Part shown: positions 37,084-47,202 of the stretch, piece after piece | How positions within the stretch are numbered: the stretch's first letter is position 1 | Layout of the letters: each line of letters starts with the position of its first letter | Source: Gibbula magus | Lineage: Eukaryota; Mollusca; Gastropoda; Trochida; Trochidae | Length of the DNA: 64,000 bases | Direction: 5' to 3' | NCBI GenBank assembly: GCA_936450465.1 | Contig: OW388297.1 | Coordinates: forward strand, 49,201,630 to 49,265,629 | The notes under the pieces: model-generated | Told to the model about the DNA's origin: nothing | Database searches by the model: none | Seen by the model: the letters and a program-made list of their open reading frames with translations, nothing else | Made by a program: the position numbers and the translations under genes

Positions 37084-37260
37084 AATGATTGAACATTTAA
37101 TGAATGAATGAATGAATGAATGAATGAATAAATAAATGTCTTTATTTCCCCCGGATCACATGAATATACCTACATGGTCACTTACACAATCATAAAACAA
37201 AATTCACAAAATAGATTATATAACAAACCTTACATAAGAGGTTATTTCAATTTAGACAGG
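37084..37260 (-). mobile_element. LINE 3' end with (ATTC)n tail
   Basis: On the minus strand an untranslated stretch ends GGGGGAAATAAAGACATTTA and then a tetranucleotide tail of about seven TTCA/ATTC units (37084-37128). A tetranucleotide tail after AATAAAG is the usual 3' end of L2/CR1-group LINEs. No coding part remains, so only the orientation and the class are suggested. Confidence 0.6.
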
Positions 37261-37379
37261 TAGAAAGCAAAAGGTAACATGATAGGTTTTTATTAATGCA
37301 GTCATACCAGGAATCATTATTTGCTCGACTAATAAAGCTATACCATGATCATCATCACCAAGAGATATACAAAATACTT

Positions 37380-37485
37380 AATTATTTATATCTGTTCAAA
37401 CACACATGGGGTGTTTCAAAGGGAATTTTTGGACATAATGTTTGATATTTAGGGTAGAATTATGTAAAATATGGACATTATGTTA

Positions 37486-37544
<59 letters not shown>

Positions 37545-37811
37545 GCATATTGTACCTTCTTGGATTTAACTTTGTTGATGCATCATCGTCATAAAACAAG
37601 CCCCCGTTGACTCCCCTATCTCGTCTAGTTAAGGAGATTCGAAAACGATAATTTCTTTAAACGTGTGTTTCTCAGAAATATGAACAGATTATATTTTGAA
37701 ATTTGAAATTTAGTTTCGTTGCTTCTGACCACATGATGCAGGTCATATGTATCGCTCGTGGATTGAATATATTGTAATTTGTATGGTATAGTTTCTTTTG
37801 CCCATCAGTGT
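37380..37811 (+). mobile_element. family A copy 3, carrying an AT microsatellite
   Basis: Landmarks CACACATGGGGTGTTTCAAA, TACCTTCTTGGATT, CTCCCCTATCTCGTCTAGTT, AACGTGTGTTTCTCAGAAAT and CGCTCGTGGATTGAATATAT are followed by the terminus TTTCTTTTGCCCATCAGTGTA (37791-37811). The terminus is the inverse of TACACTTCCGGGCAATAGAA at 63606. A (AT)27 run at 37488-37542 has expanded inside. Confidence 0.65.
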
Positions 37812-38552
37812 AGTGCTCACAGTGCAGAATATTACAGTTTAACCATTTTACTCATTTAACATTGTTTCGATATATGATATAAATATTATTTTAAACATAC
37901 AAACTAATTTTTACGTAGGAAGTACAAGTACAGCAAACTAATGAAATACATATTAGACGAAATGTATCCAAAAATAAAGTGATGAAAATACCCTTTTTTT
38001 AATATATTATTTCCGAAGTAACACTTAAATAGGTCAGTCTTCATAAACATTAGGTATACTTATTTGTATCTATATTCACACAGTAAAAAGATATATACCA
38101 CGTTTGTGTTCCCAAAGATAAAATCTCAAAAACAACAATCATCCAAAACCCTGCATTGGAAGCCTGACACAATCAATCACACTAACCATGCATACTGTTT
38201 ATTGGTGTATTAATTTATGAGCCTGATTTATGCCAAATAGATCCTGAATAGAAGATGTCAATATCATAAGCAAACAGTGTCAATAGCTATTCATTTCATG
38301 GTCATATATGGTCCATAATTTACGTTCATATTACTGTTATCATAACATATTGAACTTGGCTCGGCAACATTGAACGCATTAATGCAGAACTGAAAGATAA
38401 TGTTTGACGTGAAATAATTCATAGAGTGGTGTAAATTTAGCTTCTTGACTTCACTTATATAAGCAATATATATGTGTAGGAGTGTCGGCAGTGGGTGGGA
38501 AACAATGCTTCTCAAAGTGTTTGCGCCTTTGATTTTGCTACTTTGATCGAAC
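37812..38552. other. AT-rich interval, no gene recognised
   Basis: No supported feature. Confidence 0.45.
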
Positions 38553-38888
38553 TTTAAAGGGACACCCCGTCGAGGATTAAAATGAGTCTCATATTTATCT
38601 CACTAAGCTGATTAGAATGTCTGCTTACGAGTTATGCTTCACTTCACTGTCTTCATGCAGAAGCTTTTATTACCAATTGCGTCAATTGTCTGCAATTCGG
38701 TGTCTGTGACTTGTTAGCAGACATGTTAATCAGCATACCGTATTTCCTCTAATAGAACCCGAACCTCTATTAGAACCCGGGCCTCCAATACAACCCGGGG
38801 GGTAAGGGGTGCTGAATGAAATAGAACCCCGGGGTTGTATTAGAGGAAATACGGTAAATTTTTATTCTCGACGCAGTGTTCCTTTAAG
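38553..38888. mobile_element. TTAA-type miniature element, family G, with a nested foldback
   Basis: The left end TTTAAAGGGACACCCCGTCG and right end CGACGCAGTGTTCCTTTAAG are inverted with a few mismatches, extending inward to GAGG.TTAAAA and TTTTTATTCTCG. TTAA is present at both edges. After removing the insertion at 38736-38856 the element would be about 215 bp. Confidence 0.75.
38736..38856. mobile_element. 121-bp foldback element nested in family G
   Basis: TACCGTATTTCCTCTAATA at the left is matched inverted by TATTAGAGGAAATACGGTA at the right, and the interior holds GAACCCGGG and CCCCGGGG-type blocks that also fold. The whole element is close to a long palindrome. TA at both ends could be the target duplication. 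Confidence 0.85.
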
Positions 38889-38938
38889 TGGTTCAGATAC
38901 ACATACAATAGAATTGTTATGTACAATTAAGGTACATG

Positions 38939-39004
38939 TACAGCTGTGTACGGAAAGTGTGTCCACCTACTTGTGTATTTTAGTGCAAATATAATGTAAA
39001 TTGG
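38939..39004 (+). mobile_element. solo end of the 7344-7817 element family
   Basis: TACAGCTGTGTACGGAAAG, CCACCTACTTGTGTATTTTA and GTGCAAATATAATGTAAATT match the left end at 7344 over about 65 bp. No opposite end was found downstream. Confidence 0.6.
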
Positions 39005-39314
39005 CACTCTTTGAGCGATCATATCACCTCAAAAACTAGATCGATCATTTTGCATTTTTGTATCACGAGAAGACAGTTGAGTGTTCAACAACAAAATCTG
39101 CTTGAGATCTCATAGGAAACAGTTACAGTTTTGCCAGTTCTTTGAAGTGATCAGGGGTCAATCTTTTCAAAACTATGTTTCTTCTGTGAAATATTCAGTA
39201 AGTTATCAACTGGGTCTAACATACATCTTATTTTTCCTCTTAAATCAATGCATGTATTCAATGTATTAGTGATGACTCTGTCAATATGAATAAAAAATTA
39301 ATTAAATTAATCTT

Positions 39315-39379
39315 TGAGAGGTTTAAAAGTAATCGCTAATTGAGCGATTACTTTGAAACCTCTCTTGAACACGGCCCAG
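39315..39379 (-). mobile_element. foldback element, family B, terminal fragment
   Basis: GAGAGGTTTAAAAGTAATCG and CGATTACTTTGAAACCTCTC form a nearly perfect hairpin of about 22 bp per arm around CTAATTGAG, and the end TTGAACACGGCCC is kept. The AGCG-rich half of the element is missing. Confidence 0.75.
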
Positions 39380-40060
39380 TACATATCAGTTATCACCTAC
39401 ATGTAAGATGCCCACACGTTTCAAAGCAATGCATGAATACAATGGTATAAACGGCCTTCTCCCTGCATTTATACTGTGGCCAATATCACCTCGATTACAA
39501 CAAAAGTAATATCTGTATCTGGTAGTTTGATATAGCAGACTTAATACAATTTAGGGTTTAAATGATATCTCGCCATTGATGAGTGACAGATTACATTATG
39601 TTTCATGTTGATAATCATATAGTAATTGAATAACATTGCTATAAAATCTTAAAAGAAATAAAAGCCACAATGACAATATCTTCTTTAATTGTAATGGAAG
39701 ATGTGGGTACTACAATTTTCATTTTAAAGCCAATGCCAATGGGGTTTCAGATTCGATGGGTTTGATTAATTCCATGTCGGAATTTAAGTAACAGACATTC
39801 GGATAAAAAAATTACATGTACTTCAACCGTAACAGAGGTCAATATTTTAGTAAAAGAACAGTTTTGCATTTCAGTACAGATGTAAATTACCCTACACTTT
39901 TGATCACACTCAATTACCAATTTTTAAGTTACAAACTAGAGTTGCTAAAGAAATAAGACAAACTTTTTTTCATTTATGGATCAGTTTCAATCTTTATATC
40001 TAAATTTAAATTCGGTAGTCGAGGATTAATCATGGTTGGTCGGTAATCACATTATGAAAT
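39380..40060. other. AT-rich interval, no gene recognised
   Basis: No supported feature. Confidence 0.45.
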
Positions 40061-40245
40061 GATGGTGATGGTTGTGATTATGACGATAATACTGATGATT
40101 AAGGCGATGTGATGATGATGATAATGAGAAATGATGACGATGGTGATGGTGATGGTTGTGATGATGATGACGATTATAATGATGATTAAGGTATTGTTGT
40201 GTTTTGTGATATTGATGGGGATGACGACGATGATGAGAATACCGA
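40061..40245 (+). repeat. degenerate GAT/GGT trinucleotide-rich tract
   Basis: Interrupted runs of GATGAT, GATGGT and GACGAT. It is much more decayed than the array at 17575. Confidence 0.75.
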
Positions 40246-40439
40246 TAAAGATTATGAAATGGTTTTAAATGAGCAGTGTATCATTATTTTAAAGGACTAA
40301 CGATTTTAGAATATTAAATGATAATAAAGGATTGTTGTGAAGTGTTTTGCTAAAATTTAATCAATTTTAAATTTTGAAAATATGATAAATCTATGATGAC
40401 TCACGTCAGATATCTACAATCTTGGAGCAAACGATTTGT

Positions 40440-40545
40440 TTACCTTACAGCGTTGTGGGTCGTCTCCCTGCAATAATACTAGCAACCGTGATATAAGTGA
40501 AATACTCTTAAAGCGGCGTTAAACCCAAAGTCACCTCACCATTGT
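40440..40545 (+). repeat. SINE-like 3' portion
   Basis: The segment from GTCGTCTCCCTGCAATAATA through AGCGGCGTTAAACCCAAAG resembles the 3' part of tRNA-derived SINEs that are common in molluscs (GGCGTTAAACCC followed by a short repeat tail). The tRNA-like head is not seen. The assignment rests on general recollection of such tails. Confidence 0.45.
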
Positions 40546-40979
40546 CGTGCCAAGCGCAAAATCATAAACGTACATTATGTACACCGAGTACGACAGTTGT
40601 TGGCTGTTCGGAAATAATTTTATACTTTTAATATTTAATATTTAATATTTTCTCATATTTGAGCTGTCCACCTTTACGTTTAGTGAGTGATTATCGGCCA
40701 TTAGGTTTTCTATTGTAAATATAGTTAGTTATTGAAAGGGCACATGCATTATCATGAATTTTTGCTTGAAAATGAGTACAATTATCCCCATTAGGCAGGT
40801 GATAATATCTAACGTATAAACCGATAATTGGTTATAAAAGATAGATATGATTGCAGTGATTCTCATACAAATGACACGATATGGATAAGGGGTCAATGAT
40901 ATCAGATAATACCGATACTTTTGTGACCAATGAGTACAAACTATAGTGTCCAGTATATTCACATCTATTTTAATATGAA
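40546..40979. other. AT-rich interval, no gene recognised
   Basis: A short ATATTTA tandem near 40630-40650 only. Confidence 0.45.
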
Positions 40980-41132
40980 CACCTTAAAATGGGAAAACCG
41001 AACCATGTGTACATTCGTTTTAGAACCTTTTTTATTGATTCAGGAGTATTATATAGCAATTGGTAACATGCATTCACCCTTTTTGTGTGAGTCCTTATTT
41101 CAGTAAAAACGGCGTGCTACAACGTCTTTAAA
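40980..41132 (+). mobile_element. family C fragment (right end)
   Basis: AACCGAACCATGTGTACATT, TGATTCAGGAGTATTATATA, AATTGGTAACA and CAGTAAAAACGGCGTGCTAC match the right third of the other family C copies. The left part is lost. Confidence 0.65.
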
Positions 41133-41717
41133 TTAAATAAGTTCAATACTACTGTTCGGGAAGATATGGTTTCGTTTCAGTCGTTTTTCTGAACCCCGTG
41201 CCAATGATTGCGATCTAAACAAACCGAAACATTATTTCATAAAGTCAGTCACACAGAAACACTGAATGATGTCATGTTCAGCAACGACGAATATTCATAG
41301 ACAAAATAAGTAAGATGAAAAATAACATAAAATTATTTTCAAATGTTTAACCAAAGGACACGTTTTACTAGAAACACGTTTCATACCAAGTTTGCCAATA
41401 TTTACTGTAGCTTTAAGGCCGTGGCAGTTGGTTTCTCCTTAAATATGTTCTTTCAGGATGATAATTGTCTTTACTGGTTGTTTATGGGAGAAAGACCGAA
41501 CGCATATGTCGAGATTGTCTTAGAGCTTTTATACATCGTAAATACATATACTGAAAAACCAGAGGTGATAAATTCGGTTCAGCGTCATATTTGCCAGTAG
41601 AAATCTCAACACCTACATGTTTATGTCCTAGCGCATCACGAGTAACTAGACACATGTTTATAGTTCTGTCGCGAGTCTATCATGCTGACTCGTAATCCCC
41701 AGGTTTCAGTGTTCTTA
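41133..41717. other. AT-rich interval, no gene recognised
   Basis: An 85-codon + frame at 41343-41600 has no recognisable motif. Confidence 0.4.
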
Positions 41718-42028
41718 TACACTCTCTCAAAAAAAGAAACACAACCCCTATGCCAATATCTGACAACATCCCCTGAACAAAAACTGTGAGCGTAAAGATT
41801 TTTTTGTCATTTACTCTTAATATGTTCTCTTATGATTAGTACTAGGTTCCAAACGCAGCTTTTGTCACCCACCGTGACATTTTATTTGATTTTATTTGTT
41901 TCGTCATGTGCAAAATACTCAAAGTCCGTTGGACGTGCAAATCAAGGAAGACAAGTTAATGTAGAAGTCTATAAAATGACGAGTAGTTTTGCAATTCAGT
42001 CATTTCATTTACTCAATGAAGGTCGAAA

Positions 42029-43152
42029 ATGCCCCGGTTGAGTACGGCAGATCGAGCTATTGCCATTGGTCGCATTGAGGCCGGGCAAAGTTTGGAAACA
42101 GTTGCCCGTCATCTAAATGTCCATAAAACAACAATCTCCTGACTTTGGAATCGATATACACAGTTTCATGCAACTGAAAACCGTCCCATGAGTGGTAGAC
42201 CAAGGATCACCACACCGGCTTAGGATCGCGACATCCGGGTCACCCAAATACGTAATCTCACTGTAACACAGGACCGTGTTCAAGAGAGGTTCAAAGTAGT
42301 TTTAAACCTTTTTTGAACGCAATTGCTCAATGTAGCGCTACGTAGCAAAGCGAGCGAACTTTGAGGTTTTGCACCGTGTCGTTCAGGAGAGAGGAAGCGC
42401 TACTTGAGCGCTACATTGAGCGATCAATGAGCGATTATAAGCGCTCGCTGTTATGGAACGGGGCCCAGGTGCCTGGTTTGAGGAGAGTGTCGGCCCAAAC
42501 CATCAGGAACCGTTTACGTGAGGCCAATTTACGTACACAAAGACCATTTCTCGGACCCGTCCTGAGACGCCAGCATCGACGCCAACGTCTCCGGTGGTAC
42601 AATAACTTGAGGATATGGACCCTATGAAACTTGAGACTAGTCTGAATCAGCGACGAGTCCTGTTTCCTACTTCACCGGCGTGACGGAAGGCAACGTGTCT
42701 ATAGACGAGGAAATGAACGTTATGCTCCGAACTGCGTTCGACAGTCGACATATTTGAAGGAGAAAGCGTCTTGGTATGGGGAGCCATGTTTTACAACCAA
42801 CAATCACAACTGGCCATCATTCCCGGCAATTTGACAGCGGGAGCTGGTTCAACAGGACAATGCTCGCACTCACACAGTTTGTGCAAAAGTGACTTTTCTA
42901 AGGAATTCCAATGTCAACAACTTGTCATGGCCCTCCAGATCGCCCAACATCAATCCTATGGAAAATCTATGGGATCATCTTGATCGTCGTATTCGTGCAC
43001 GTACACCTCCACCACAGACGTTTGAAGCACTGGCCACAGCACTTCAGGAGTGGAGAGCAATACCCCAGGAAAGGATGCGCCGTCTTATCCGTTCTGTGCC
43101 GAGAAGGTGCAATGCTGTGATTACATCTCGTGGGGCTCGTACGAGATACTGA
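42029..43152 (+). pseudogene. Tc1/mariner-type transposase, broken
   Basis: The ATG at 42029 opens MPRLSTADRAIAIGRIEAGQ, a helix-turn-helix DNA-binding start followed by LETVARHLNVHKTTIS. In-frame stops follow near 42141 and 42222. After the family B insertion the frame resumes with RRVSAQTIRNRLREANL. The DDE domain is visible in pieces: SDESCFLLHRRDG (first Asp), DNARTHT (second Asp, near 42857) and SPNINPMENLWDHLDRR (final acid, near 42955), giving a DD34E-like arrangement. The SPD of relatives is SPN here. The C-terminus ends RGARTRY and a stop at 43150-43152. At least three stops or frameshifts plus the insertion mean no active enzyme. Confidence 0.92.
42271..42466 (+). mobile_element. 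foldback element, family B, inserted in the transposase
   Basis: Begins GGACCGTGTTCAAGAGAGGT, carries TGCTCAATGTAGCGCTACGT and GAGCGATTATAAGCGCTCG, and ends GTTATGGAACGGGGCCC, as at 59049-59297. It replaces a codon junction in the N-terminal part of the transposase. A short CAGG occurs on both sides (42269-42272 and 42466-42469 region), too short to be sure of the target duplication. Confidence 0.88.
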
Positions 43153-43496
43153 AGAAAACGCCCCCTAGTTTGAATCGAGTGTCTGCTACAGACTTGTAAG
43201 ATTGGGATATAGTATAGAGACAGATGTTTCACCATGTCAAATTTCAATGTGTTACCTTTAATAATACATGTGTAATAACTAGTTAAAACTTGACATAAAC
43301 ACTTTCTAAATTTTTGAGAGAGTGTATTTAAAGTCATCATAACCGAATATAAAGGAGGATTTTATAATTATAATAATATGAAACAATACCGTTTTTATAA
43401 GATTGGTAGCATTCAAAATGCAGTCGTTTGCTAGTTTGATTTCTGATCAAGAGGGTAAGTGTTTGAATATTCAATATTTAAAATGATTTCTTTATT

Positions 43497-43665
43497 TCAA
43501 ACAAAAATGGTTCATACTCTAATGAAATTGTCCATATTCGGCCGCCACGTCTTAAGTAAATTTAGATAGTGCGTTGTCCATATATTCATATTATATCAAC
43601 TCTTGTAAAGCTCATTATAAGACCTTGTACAATGTAGCCTTGAGTGAATAAAGTTTCAGTTTCAG
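43497..43665 (+). mobile_element. 5'-truncated LINE, 3' end only
   Basis: ACTCTAATGAAATTGTCCAT, CACGTCTTAAGTAAATTTAG, GCGTTGTCCATATATT, TATCAACTCTTGTAAAGCTC and TAGCCTTGAGTGAATAAAG match in order the 3' end of the minus-strand LINE at 46252-47202. A short GTTTCAGTTTCAG tail follows. Confidence 0.85.
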
Positions 43666-43700
43666 AATCCCGCTATGGAGAAACATTAGAATGCAATCCT

Positions 43701-43921
43701 TTAAAGGAAGGGTTCTATCGGGGTGTCTCATACCTGATTGTTTCTATTTTTAATGCATGTGAGCTATTTGATCTTTCTAAAAACAATCTAAATCTAAAAT
43801 CACCACAATACCATCCTCAGTAATAAATTGACGTTTCATGTTAATATCATACTTGTATAAACATGAATGTTCCCTCGAATTGTGTTTCACTAACATACCC
43901 CGATAGAACCCCTGACTTTAA
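43701..43921. mobile_element. TTAA-flanked miniature element, family H
   Basis: GGGTTCTATCGGGGT (43710-43724) is perfectly inverted as ACCCCGATAGAACCC (near 43897-43911). TTAAAG and CTTTAA close the element at TTAA sites (43701-43704, 43918-43921). 221 bp, no coding capacity. Confidence 0.78.
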
Positions 43922-43923
43922 AT

Positions 43924-43975
43924 GCAGTCAGTTGTGCGTTCGATAACGGATCAACAGCGTAGGGTTCAAATCCAG
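43924..43975 (+). repeat. tRNA-derived fragment
   Basis: A B-box GGTTCAAATCC (43963-43973) follows GCAGTCAGTTGTGCGTTCGA, which resembles a decayed D-arm and anticodon region. The acceptor stem does not close, so it is a SINE head or tRNA pseudogene. Confidence 0.45.
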
Positions 43976-43995
43976 TTTTGAATGCAATCCTTTAA

Positions 43996-44700
43996 CAGAT
44001 TGAAGATGTCTTGAAGAAAACAACATTAGAGCCAAAGTCACGATCTCGGGTTACCAAGGCCACTACACTCGTTTTTTACACCACATTTCTCCTTGGTTAA
44101 AGCTTCAAATGAATATGCATGTAAAATATTCACCTGATCTTGTCAGTTGATTCATGAAATGCTAAACTTTCACTGTTGAGTTTCAAACTTGAATGACGTG
44201 CTTTTATTGAAGAGTAATTTGCTTTGATATTTGAACATATACATGTACCAACGTGTATCTATGATATTAAATGAAATTGTGGGGTGAAGAAACAATATCA
44301 GGTCAAAGGTCAGAGTATATATGTAGTTACGAAAAACGTGCTCAAACATGAGTTTTGATTATTTCTATAAACAATAATGACCATCTGATTATTAATAAAC
44401 ATCACAGCTTTTAACAACAACAATTGTGTTGGCACCATATATTAAGGTAACAATTCGCTGATTGCTCATAGTGCTTGAGGGTTGCTTATGATTGGCCAAT
44501 TACATCGTGCCAGATTTACATCACAGCATCCGTCTTTATGCATATACAATCCCCAATTATATTGATGATAAACATCCAAAACATCGTTAATTGATATTTC
44601 CAACGTCATGGAAATGCGGGGGCCATTAACTAGCCAATACAGTTCTTCAAATCGACGATATTAGTAATAATGTCGCCCTATCGATCCCGACCCACAATTC
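43996..44700. other. intergenic interval upstream of the candidate promoter
   Basis: No coding motif. A GATTGGCCAAT palindrome, which contains a CCAAT box, lies near 44490-44500. Confidence 0.4.
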
Positions 44701-44717
44701 CTATTCACCTGTCCGTG

Positions 44718-44834
44718 TTATAAGAACGCTTGCTGGTCTTACACTGAGAGTGACACAAGCATCAGACCAAGGACCGGCACGGTAGCATAGAGATCAACAG
44801 CCTTGTTGTGTGATAGAAAACGCACGGAACATCG
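44718..44834 (+). promoter_or_regulatory. candidate core promoter and non-coding first exon
   Basis: A TATA-like TTATAAGAA (44718-44726) is followed about 25-30 bp later by a possible start region (CTTACACTGAGAG). The next about 90 bp are clearly richer in G/C than the surroundings and end at CATCG|GTAAGTACC, a strong 5' splice-site match with the intron starting at 44835. No ATG opens a long frame, so it would be a 5' untranslated exon with coding exons outside the window or not recognised. There is no transcript evidence here; chance or a repeat fragment remains possible. Confidence 0.35.
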
Positions 44835-46251
44835 GTAAGTACCATTTTTAACGAAATCTGTTTTGTCTTCCTGACTTTCATCTTACCTTAATGTTAGGAT
44901 TTGAATGTAATATGCATTCATTCCGATTTGTTAAAGGAATTTGAAAATTGAGATTTTTTTTATTTTGTTAGGATTGAAATATCGTTTGCATTCATTCCAT
45001 GTATTCCATATAAATTATATTTCATTGATAGATTTAGATTTTGTTAACAGGATGGATGTTGTTTTTGATAATGGAATTTGATGAATTTTTATTCAAGTTT
45101 AAATTTTCAAACTACTAGTCTACATGTTAATTTTTATCTTAAACTGAACTTCATGTATGATCGTGTATTCAGGTTGGAGAGCGGGAGGGAGAATGAGACA
45201 CTCAATTAACAAAATAGAGAATTCTTTTGCGTGATGTCAAACCTCATATGCTCCATGCTATTTATGTCTTAATTCATCAATAGCGATTCTTATTAAGAGT
45301 ATTGAAAAAGTGCTTTCATCGTGTTCCGTCTTTGGATGATATATTTACTTGCAAAGAACCTTATATAACTTGGCATTTGTAGATTGACTAGATTTTCAAA
45401 CTGTACTTCTATAAACATTATCCTTATGCCAATATAGGCTTGCTTGTCTTACATATCTATAATTAAAAGTCTGGAGCAAGACATGTTTATTATCGTGTCC
45501 CTACCAGAAGACGGTTACAGCATCCGATTTCTAAATACTCTTATAAATGTTCTCTGAAGCGAGTTTCAGCTGAATGACGTTCAACTTACTTATTTGTAGT
45601 TGACACCAATCTGATTACACCTTAACTTCTGAATGGGGATGAATAGCAGATTAGGTAGATTAGGGCACTCTGTGGCTCACGTTTAATTGTTGATATTATT
45701 TCATAATCAATTTACAGACGTTTCTCGTTGACATCTGTTTCTTTAAATATGTTGAATTCGGGAATTTAAAACAGGGTTAGAAATAGTCTGTCAGCCGGAG
45801 ACAAGTATAAATTACATTGGGCTATCAACATTTGGATACTGCTAGCCCTGTGGGCTAGAACATTTTCTGAATCACTTTTGAATACTCAATACAAGAGACA
45901 AGCATCTCATGTTTACAAGTAATAATGGCAATAAATGTTTTGTTCAAACACAGAAGTTTAGATTTATCAATACCGAGCACGCGTTATGGTCTGGTGCACC
46001 TTAAGATGGGCTATATGAACAACGAGCCTTGCAGACTACCATATATTTCAAGTTTATTTCTACCCCTGAAGCGTTGCATATAATTCAAGTTTAATAAAAT
46101 AAGTTAAGGTTTATGAAGCACCGGAAATGTAAGAAAATGCTTTAAAAGGTTCTGTATCTTCCGCTGGTTGTTTCTTCTGATAGTTTATGATTGATTAGAG
46201 GCAATCAGTCTCATTGTTTCCAAATCCGTGTACCACCTCATGTCAGTTGAC
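44835..46251. other. AT-rich interval, no gene recognised
   Basis: If the preceding first exon is real, this would be the start of its intron. No acceptor-plus-exon could be supported. Confidence 0.4.
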
Positions 46252-47202
46252 TTTGAAACTTTGAAACTTTTTTTATTCACTCAAGGCTACAAGGTAGCAT
46301 AATGAGGTTTACAAGAGTTGATATAGTATAAATAGAAATAGAAATATATGGACAACGCATTATCTAAATGTACTTAAGACGTGACGGCAGAAAATAGACA
46401 ATTTCATTAGAGTATGGACATTTTTTGTTTGAAATAAAGAAATCATATTAAATATTGAAGACTTTGCAGTATATTTCTTTGGAATAAACTTTTCCCCTAA
46501 TGTGTTGAAAAAATCACAGCGGAATAGATAGTGATACTCATCTCCAATTACATTTGAAGCGCATGATGTACATTTTCTACATTCATATTCGATCTTAAAC
46601 CAACTTCCAGTTTCAACAGGAAGACGATGATTGGATAGTCTAAAGTGTAATACATTAAATAGATATTTTTCAGGCAAGTGTTGTAAATAAAAGTCAATAT
46701 CAGTGTTATTTTTAATCATCTTATAAAATCTACCCTTTGAGGACATTTCAATGTCTGAATGCCATTTTTGTATAAAGAGGTCTGAAAGACTTTTCTTGAC
46801 CGTATATTTAATCCAATCAGTATTTACCAGTGGATGATATAACCATACGTCATTATTTCCCGTCTTTATCAATATGTTTTTAATACATGCTAGCCATTTG
46901 TTGTCTAAAATATTATTTGATAAAATATGAAGTAATAAGTTTGATAGCTTTGAATGTTTTCCTGTGATCAATCTTGCCCAGTAGCATATCATTTTGGTAT
47001 ATACAACTATAGAGAGTGGCTTACGTCCTGTTTCTGCATTAATCATATATAATGGTGTACTTTTCTTGATTCGGAGCAGTTTCCTCAAGAAGTTTCGGTG
47101 GATATTCTCTAGAATGTTTAAATTTTCAAACCCCCATAATTCACATCCGTAAGGTATAATTGGAACAACAAGTACATCAAAAAGTTTTAACTGACATGTA
47201 CA
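46252..47202 (-). pseudogene. 5'-truncated LINE, RT C-terminal region to 3' tail
   Basis: On the minus strand the frame opens after a stop near 47203 and runs to 46360 without interruption. It includes QLKLFDVLVVPIIPYGCELW and GFENLNILENIHRNFLRK, the end of the RT/thumb region, then a long C-terminal domain with FNVLHFRLSNHRLPVETG and CRKCTSCASN...GDEYHYLFRC, the CXXC...H...C motif. About 280 codons remain open, so this is the youngest-looking LINE in the window, though the catalytic RT blocks are missing through 5' truncation. The 3' end has CTTGAGTGAATAAA and a tail of AAAGTTTC units (46252-46270). Confidence 0.88.

Larger units (their letters stand above)
41720..43324 (+). mobile_element. 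Tc1/mariner element with TIRs and TA target site
   Basis: CACTCTCTCAAAAAAAGAAA at the left is matched inverted by AAATTTTTGAGAGAGTG at the right. TA flanks both ends (41718-41719 and 43325-43326), as expected of Tc1/mariner insertion. It holds one transposase pseudogene (42029-43152) interrupted by a family B foldback (42271-42466). Total 1605 bp, or about 1.41 kb without the insertion, a normal size for the group. Confidence 0.92.

Noticed and set aside
42771..43120. Separate small genes in shifted frames over the transposase
   Set aside because: They are frameshifted pieces and shadows of one broken Tc1/mariner transposase.
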